NCBI GenBank assembly: GCA_905215635.1
Contig: CAJMQX010000018.1
Coordinates: forward strand, 1 to 9,626
Direction of reading: 5' to 3'
DNA from: an uncultured bacterium
GTDB taxonomy: Bacteria; Bacillota_I; Bacilli_A; RF39; UBA660
DNA: 9,626 nucleotides
How positions within the stretch are numbered: the first letter of the stretch is position 1; every line of letters starts with the position of its first letter. Shown piece by piece: positions 5,758-9,626 of this stretch. The notes beneath the pieces are model-generated. The model was not told the DNA's origin. It saw only the letters and a program-made list of their open reading frames with translations, and made no database searches. Made by a program: the position numbers and the translations under genes.

Positions 5758-7026
5758 ATGAAAAATAAAAGAAAAAAATATTTAATAATTGCCTTATCTA
5801 TTGTGGCAATCTTTATTTTTGCTGGTACTTATGCTTATTGGAACTGGACAAGTAGTGAAAATAAGAATGTTGTTTTTAATACTAGCAAAGATCTCAAAGA
5901 TTATATTACTTATAATGATGGTGAATCAAAGTTTGTTGGTGATTTTCAAGTAAGTGATAGTTATTTAGATGGCGTACATACGACAATTTCTATGAAGAAA
6001 GATGGGGCAGTTAATGTCTCTTTAATGGCTACGATAAATATGGATATTAATGCAATTGGGGAAACGATGAAGGTAAGTCCAGCATTAAAGTGGGTTGTGA
6101 CTAGTGGTGATAGTACAAATGTGGGAGATGTTTTATCATCAGGTAATTTTATTGGCTCTAATGCTGGAGATACGATGGTTTTACTTCCTAATATTGAAGT
6201 TTTGACAACAGAACAGAAATTTACAATATGGATATGGATTGATAGTAGTGAAAATCCAAGTGCTGATTTAACGGGAGAGACACTTGATACGGTGGTATGG
6301 ACACAAATAGATCAAGTTGAAGGGGTGGTAAGTACTTTCTCAATTACTAGAAAGAGTACTACTTATCAAACAATTAATGCAACTGTTGTTAATAATACGA
6401 ATAAGATAGTTAGTTATGCGGTTACTACTAGTAATACAGAACCTAGTACATGGACAAGTATTAGTGATACAGATCAAAGTAATGTATATAATTTAGAATA
6501 TACTGTTTCAACTACAGGAACATATTATATTTGGTTTAAAGATAGTTTGGGAAATGTAGCAGGTGATAATGTCTCAGTATCAGAAATAGATACTTCTGCA
6601 CCAGTATGTACTTTTGGAGAATTTAGTCCAAGTAGTGTTGCCAATGGAGAAACAGCAACCGTAGATTTAGTATGTACAGATAACGATTTAAAAAATATTA
6701 ATTTAAGTATTAGTGATATAGAGATAACTGGGAGTAGTGCAACATTATCTAATATCAGTAAAGTAAAAACAACGAATGGTTATACATATACGATATCATT
6801 AGTGGGAACAGATGTGGATGGCATAGTTTCATTAACATTACCTAGTGGAAAGATATTCGATAGTATGAATAATACGAATGATGGTGTAAGTTCTGGTAAT
6901 TTAACTATTCAAAATGATACGGAAGCACCAGTAGGAACAATAAATACTAGTATTGATGGTGAAAATGGAGTAGCAACCCTTAATGCAACAGATGATAAAT
7001 CTGGATTAAGTGGTAGTTATAATTAG
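5758..7026 (+). CDS. N-terminal part of a giant modular surface protein, ending at an in-frame TAG
   Basis: This 422-residue product opens with MKNKRKK and a hydrophobic segment (8-26) ending AGTYAYW, which looks like a signal anchor or SipW/TasA-type signal peptide. The first domain (about 33-187) has NVVFNTSK, HTTISM, MATINM and KFTIWIWID, and is shared with the decayed gene at 3044. An Ig-like module (about 191-278) ends in GTYYIWFKDSLGNVA. A further beta-rich domain (281-386) begins SAPVCTFGEFSP and resembles bacterial Ig-like folds. Another module starts at TEAPVGTINTS (388) and is cut short after SGLSGSYN. No catalytic motif is visible. The likely place is the cell surface and the likely role binding or adhesion, by resemblance only. 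The stop is not a natural end: the same frame continues the same Ig-like module with no loss. Compared with the homologous module at about 8560, the TAG sits at the position of a tyrosine, so a TAT or TAC to TAG change is the simplest origin. Confidence 0.85.
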   Translation: MKNKRKKYLIIALSIVAIFIFAGTYAYWNWTSSENKNVVFNTSKDLKDYITYNDGESKFVGDFQVSDSYLDGVHTTISMKKDGAVNVSLMATINMDINAIGETMKVSPALKWVVTSGDSTNVGDVLSSGNFIGSNAGDTMVLLPNIEVLTTEQKFTIWIWIDSSENPSADLTGETLDTVVWTQIDQVEGVVSTFSITRKSTTYQTINATVVNNTNKIVSYAVTTSNTEPSTWTSISDTDQSNVYNLEYTVSTTGTYYIWFKDSLGNVAGDNVSVSEIDTSAPVCTFGEFSPSSVANGETATVDLVCTDNDLKNINLSISDIEITGSSATLSNISKVKTTNGYTYTISLVGTDVDGIVSLTLPSGKIFDSMNNTNDGVSSGNLTIQNDTEAPVGTINTSIDGENGVATLNATDDKSGLSGSYN

Positions 7027-9626
7027 AAGATATCAACCAGTAATGTATGTGATAGTAGCACAACAGGTTTTACAACAAGTACTAGTTTAACCTATACATA
7101 TACGATAAGTTCTAGTGGAAATTATTATGTGTGTGCAAAATTTTCTGATAATGCTGGAAATATTGGATATGCGAAAGCATTAGCAGCATCAAGTTACATT
7201 GATTATAGTTATACTGGAGATTATCAAACATATACAGTACCAGTTAGTGGATATTATCAAATAGATGCTTTTGGTGCACAAGGTGAAACTTCAGGGAATA
7301 CCAGTGGTGGTTTAGGCAGTAAAACTATTGGAACATTATATTTAACAGTTGGAGAAAAAATGTATGTATATGTAGGAGGATATGAATTAACAAGTTCAGG
7401 AGGATATAATGGTGGTGGCTATACTAATCCTGATGCTAGCAATGGATATAAAGGTGTACAAGGCGGTGGAGCAACAGATGTAAGATATTTTGGAAATAGT
7501 GTGCCATCATCTAGAGATTTAATATGGAATTCAACATTGGGTCTTAATTCACGAATAATGGTGGCAGCTGGTGGTGGTGGCGCCGAATGGAATGGCAGTA
7601 TAGGTGGTAATGGTGGTGGATTAATAGGGGGAAATGGTATTGGTGTTAATAATTATGATGATAGTACTCCTAATTCACAATATGTTGCTAATGGTGGGAC
7701 ACAAACAGCAGGGGGTACTGCTTATGTAATAAATAATTACAGTTGGACCGGTGGGTTTGGCACTGGCGGTTATACAACTGATGCTATAGATGGCGGTGGT
7801 ATGGGCGGCGGTGGATACTATGGCGGTGGTAGTATGAATACTGCTCATGGCGGTGGTGGAGGTTCATCTTTTATATCTGGTTATGCTGGTGTAAATGCCA
7901 TTACTTCATCATCTGATAGAACACATGTAAATAATACATTGCATTATAGTAATAAATATTTTGTTAATGGGAAAATGATTAGTGGAAATAATTCTGGTAA
8001 TGGTAAAGCCAAAATAACTTATATAGGTGCAAATGGCCCTAGTAGAATAAATCCAAAATTGGACAATGTAAGATATATAAAAGATTGTATTAATGGAAAT
8101 AGTGTAAATATTTATAATCATTGGATTGAAGTTCAAGCAATATACCAGGGACAGAATATAGCGAAAGGAATAATTGCTACAGGAATTACAAACAAAGATA
8201 CACATCCGCTTACATTAATTACTGATGGAATTATGGATACCAAATCATATGCAGAAGGAACCAATAATAGTGGTGAACAGTGTATAACATTGGATTTGGG
8301 TTCAACATATAATTTAGATGAAATTGCTGTTTGGCACTATTATCATGATGATAGAACGTATCATGATAATATTACTTATGTATCAAGTGATAATGTTACT
8401 TGGAAGAATGCAATTACTTTAGTTGGAGTAGAAACAAACAATGGAAAGAGAGTTAGTGCTTATGAAGAGGACACGACTGATGACTACGCACCGACAGGAA
8501 CATTAACAGTATCTAGTAATGGTTTAACTGTAACAGCAAGTATGTCAAATGTAAGTGATGTAGGAAGCGGCGTTAGTGGATATCAATATATAATACAAAC
8601 TAGTTCAACTTGCCCAACTAGTGGTTATACATCATCATCAAATACGTCATATAATTTTACTGTATCATCAGCCGGAACATATTATGTATGTGCAAGAATT
8701 AAAGATAATGTTGGAAATGTATCTGAACCTATATCTAAAGAAATAGATGTTATGGATAATGTGGCACCAACAATAAATTATTTAAGTCAAGGTGGAATGA
8801 AATATACTGATCCGACATTTGCTTCAGGTGTAAATGGTATTGTTAAATACAATAATTCTGGAAATGGAACAGTTACAGTAACAAGGACTTCAATGTCTAC
8901 TTCGTATGGTAATTATGCTTTAAAAATAGAAACAACTGGCGAAGCGTCTCCAGGACATGGTGGATTTACTTTCGAAACTTATTCATCGGCTAGTGAATCA
9001 TATATAACCAAAATAATTGCTAAAATACCTGTCGGGTATACTATCCATTTTGCATCTAATAAATTAGGAGAGGATTATGCTGGTGAATCACATGCTTGGC
9101 TCACTTCACAAGAAGGAACAGGAAATTGGAAAGAATATGTTTACTATGTGAAAGCACATTCAACAGGAACATTTGGTACGACTAATTATTTTTATTTGTC
9201 TGGTGGCTCAACGGCTACTTCAAGCAGTCCTGTAACTTGGTATGTAGCTTATGCAACAGTGTTTGTAGGTAGTAATGGTGGAACTAAAGGAATGGCATTT
9301 AATATAACAGATAATGAAAGTGGTGTAGTAGCTTATGGAATAAATCAAAGTTCAACTGTAGAACCAACATGGAACAATATTAGTACAGTTAATAAATTTG
9401 GAACAGTTTATTATCCTAGTTCACTAGGAAAGTATTACGTATGGGCAAAAGATGCATATGGAAATGTTTCTAATAAGAGTATTACTATAGCTGATACATC
9501 AAAAAAAGGTTCATATTTTATAAATAATCGAACAAGTATCGCTAATTTAAGTAATGATTTAACAGGTAATATGTATAGATATCAAGGTAGTGCTTCAACT
9601 GTTACTAATAATTATATATGTTTTGG
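7027..9626 (+). CDS. In-frame continuation of the giant surface protein (runs off the window)
   Basis: The frame of the preceding gene stays open for 2600 bases after TAG 7024-7026, to the window edge. Modules in order: the rest of an Ig-like unit ending NYYVCAKFSDNAGN (to about 7176); a glycine-rich domain (about 7201-7910) with VAAGGGGAEW, GGGMGGGGYYGGG and GGGGSSFISGYAG, resembling the Pfam glycine-rich family PF12810; the linker NGKMISGNNSGNGKAKITYIG; a discoidin/F5-8C-like carbohydrate-binding domain (about 8068-8470) with ITLDLGSTYNLDEIAVWHYY; a second Ig-like unit (8488-8750) ending TYYVCARIKDNVGN; a CBM-like beta domain (about 8764-9270); another Ig-like unit ending KYYVWAKDAYGNVS; then NNYICF at the edge, apparently opening a further domain. 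The first in-frame starts are GTG 7129 and ATG 7360, neither with a convincing ribosome site, so independent expression is doubtful. Read through the TAG, the whole gene exceeds 1280 codons here. No cell-wall sorting signal is seen; the C-terminus is outside. Confidence 0.8.

Noticed and set aside
7909..8205. Minus-strand 98-codon ORF in the giant gene
   Set aside because: It is antisense to a continuous domain-bearing frame, and its hydrophobic, Ile/Tyr-rich content is typical of a shadow.
1..9626. CRISPR array, tRNA, rRNA, insertion sequence
   Set aside because: No regularly spaced direct repeats, tRNA-like cloverleaf, rRNA-like stretch, transposase motif or terminal inverted repeats were seen by eye.

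Overview
The window comes from a very AT-rich, low-GC Gram-positive bacterium. Ribosome binding sites are of the Firmicutes type (AGGAGG, GAGGTG, GGTGAT), terminators are hairpins followed by T-runs, and the cdsA-rseP pair is a Bacilli/Clostridia arrangement. A 2-hydroxyacyl-CoA dehydratase-type activase suggests an anaerobe, and the long modular surface proteins resemble those of uncultured gut Bacilli (Erysipelotrichales/RF39-like). That placement is an inference. All recognised Trp codons are TGG, and the apparent true gene ends are TAA or TAG.

Layout. Positions 1-89 hold the 5' end of an unidentified minus-strand gene. It is separated by an AT-rich spacer with DnaA-box-like sites from an SLC1-family (DAACS) transporter at 220-1452. 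A convergent, orphan XRE/HTH regulator follows at 1525-1767 on the minus strand. A stand-alone BadF/HgdC-type ATPase activase with an added four-cysteine tail lies at 1899-2855. A decayed surface-protein gene in three frames occupies 3044-3659. Next come cdsA (3754-4539), interrupted by one in-frame TGA, and rseP (4552-5595). From 5758 to the window's end runs one very long reading frame for a giant modular surface protein. It is interrupted once by TAG at 7024-7026 and is then open for 2600 bases up to the edge.

How the parts relate. cdsA (CDP-diacylglycerol synthesis) and rseP (site-2 protease) form a two-gene membrane operon, without the uppS and dxr often seen beside them. The decayed gene and the giant gene share the same N-terminal anchor and first domain, so paralogous surface-protein genes bracket this housekeeping operon. 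Most transcription units have a recognisable promoter and a hairpin terminator, so the boundaries are unusually legible.

The strongest oddity is that two genes (cdsA and the giant surface protein) each carry a single in-frame stop, with homology continuing in the same frame. Recent nonsense mutation, assembly error or readthrough are all possible. Code-4 reassignment of TGA looks unlikely. I do not see a CRISPR array, tRNA, rRNA, transposase or clear defence system here.
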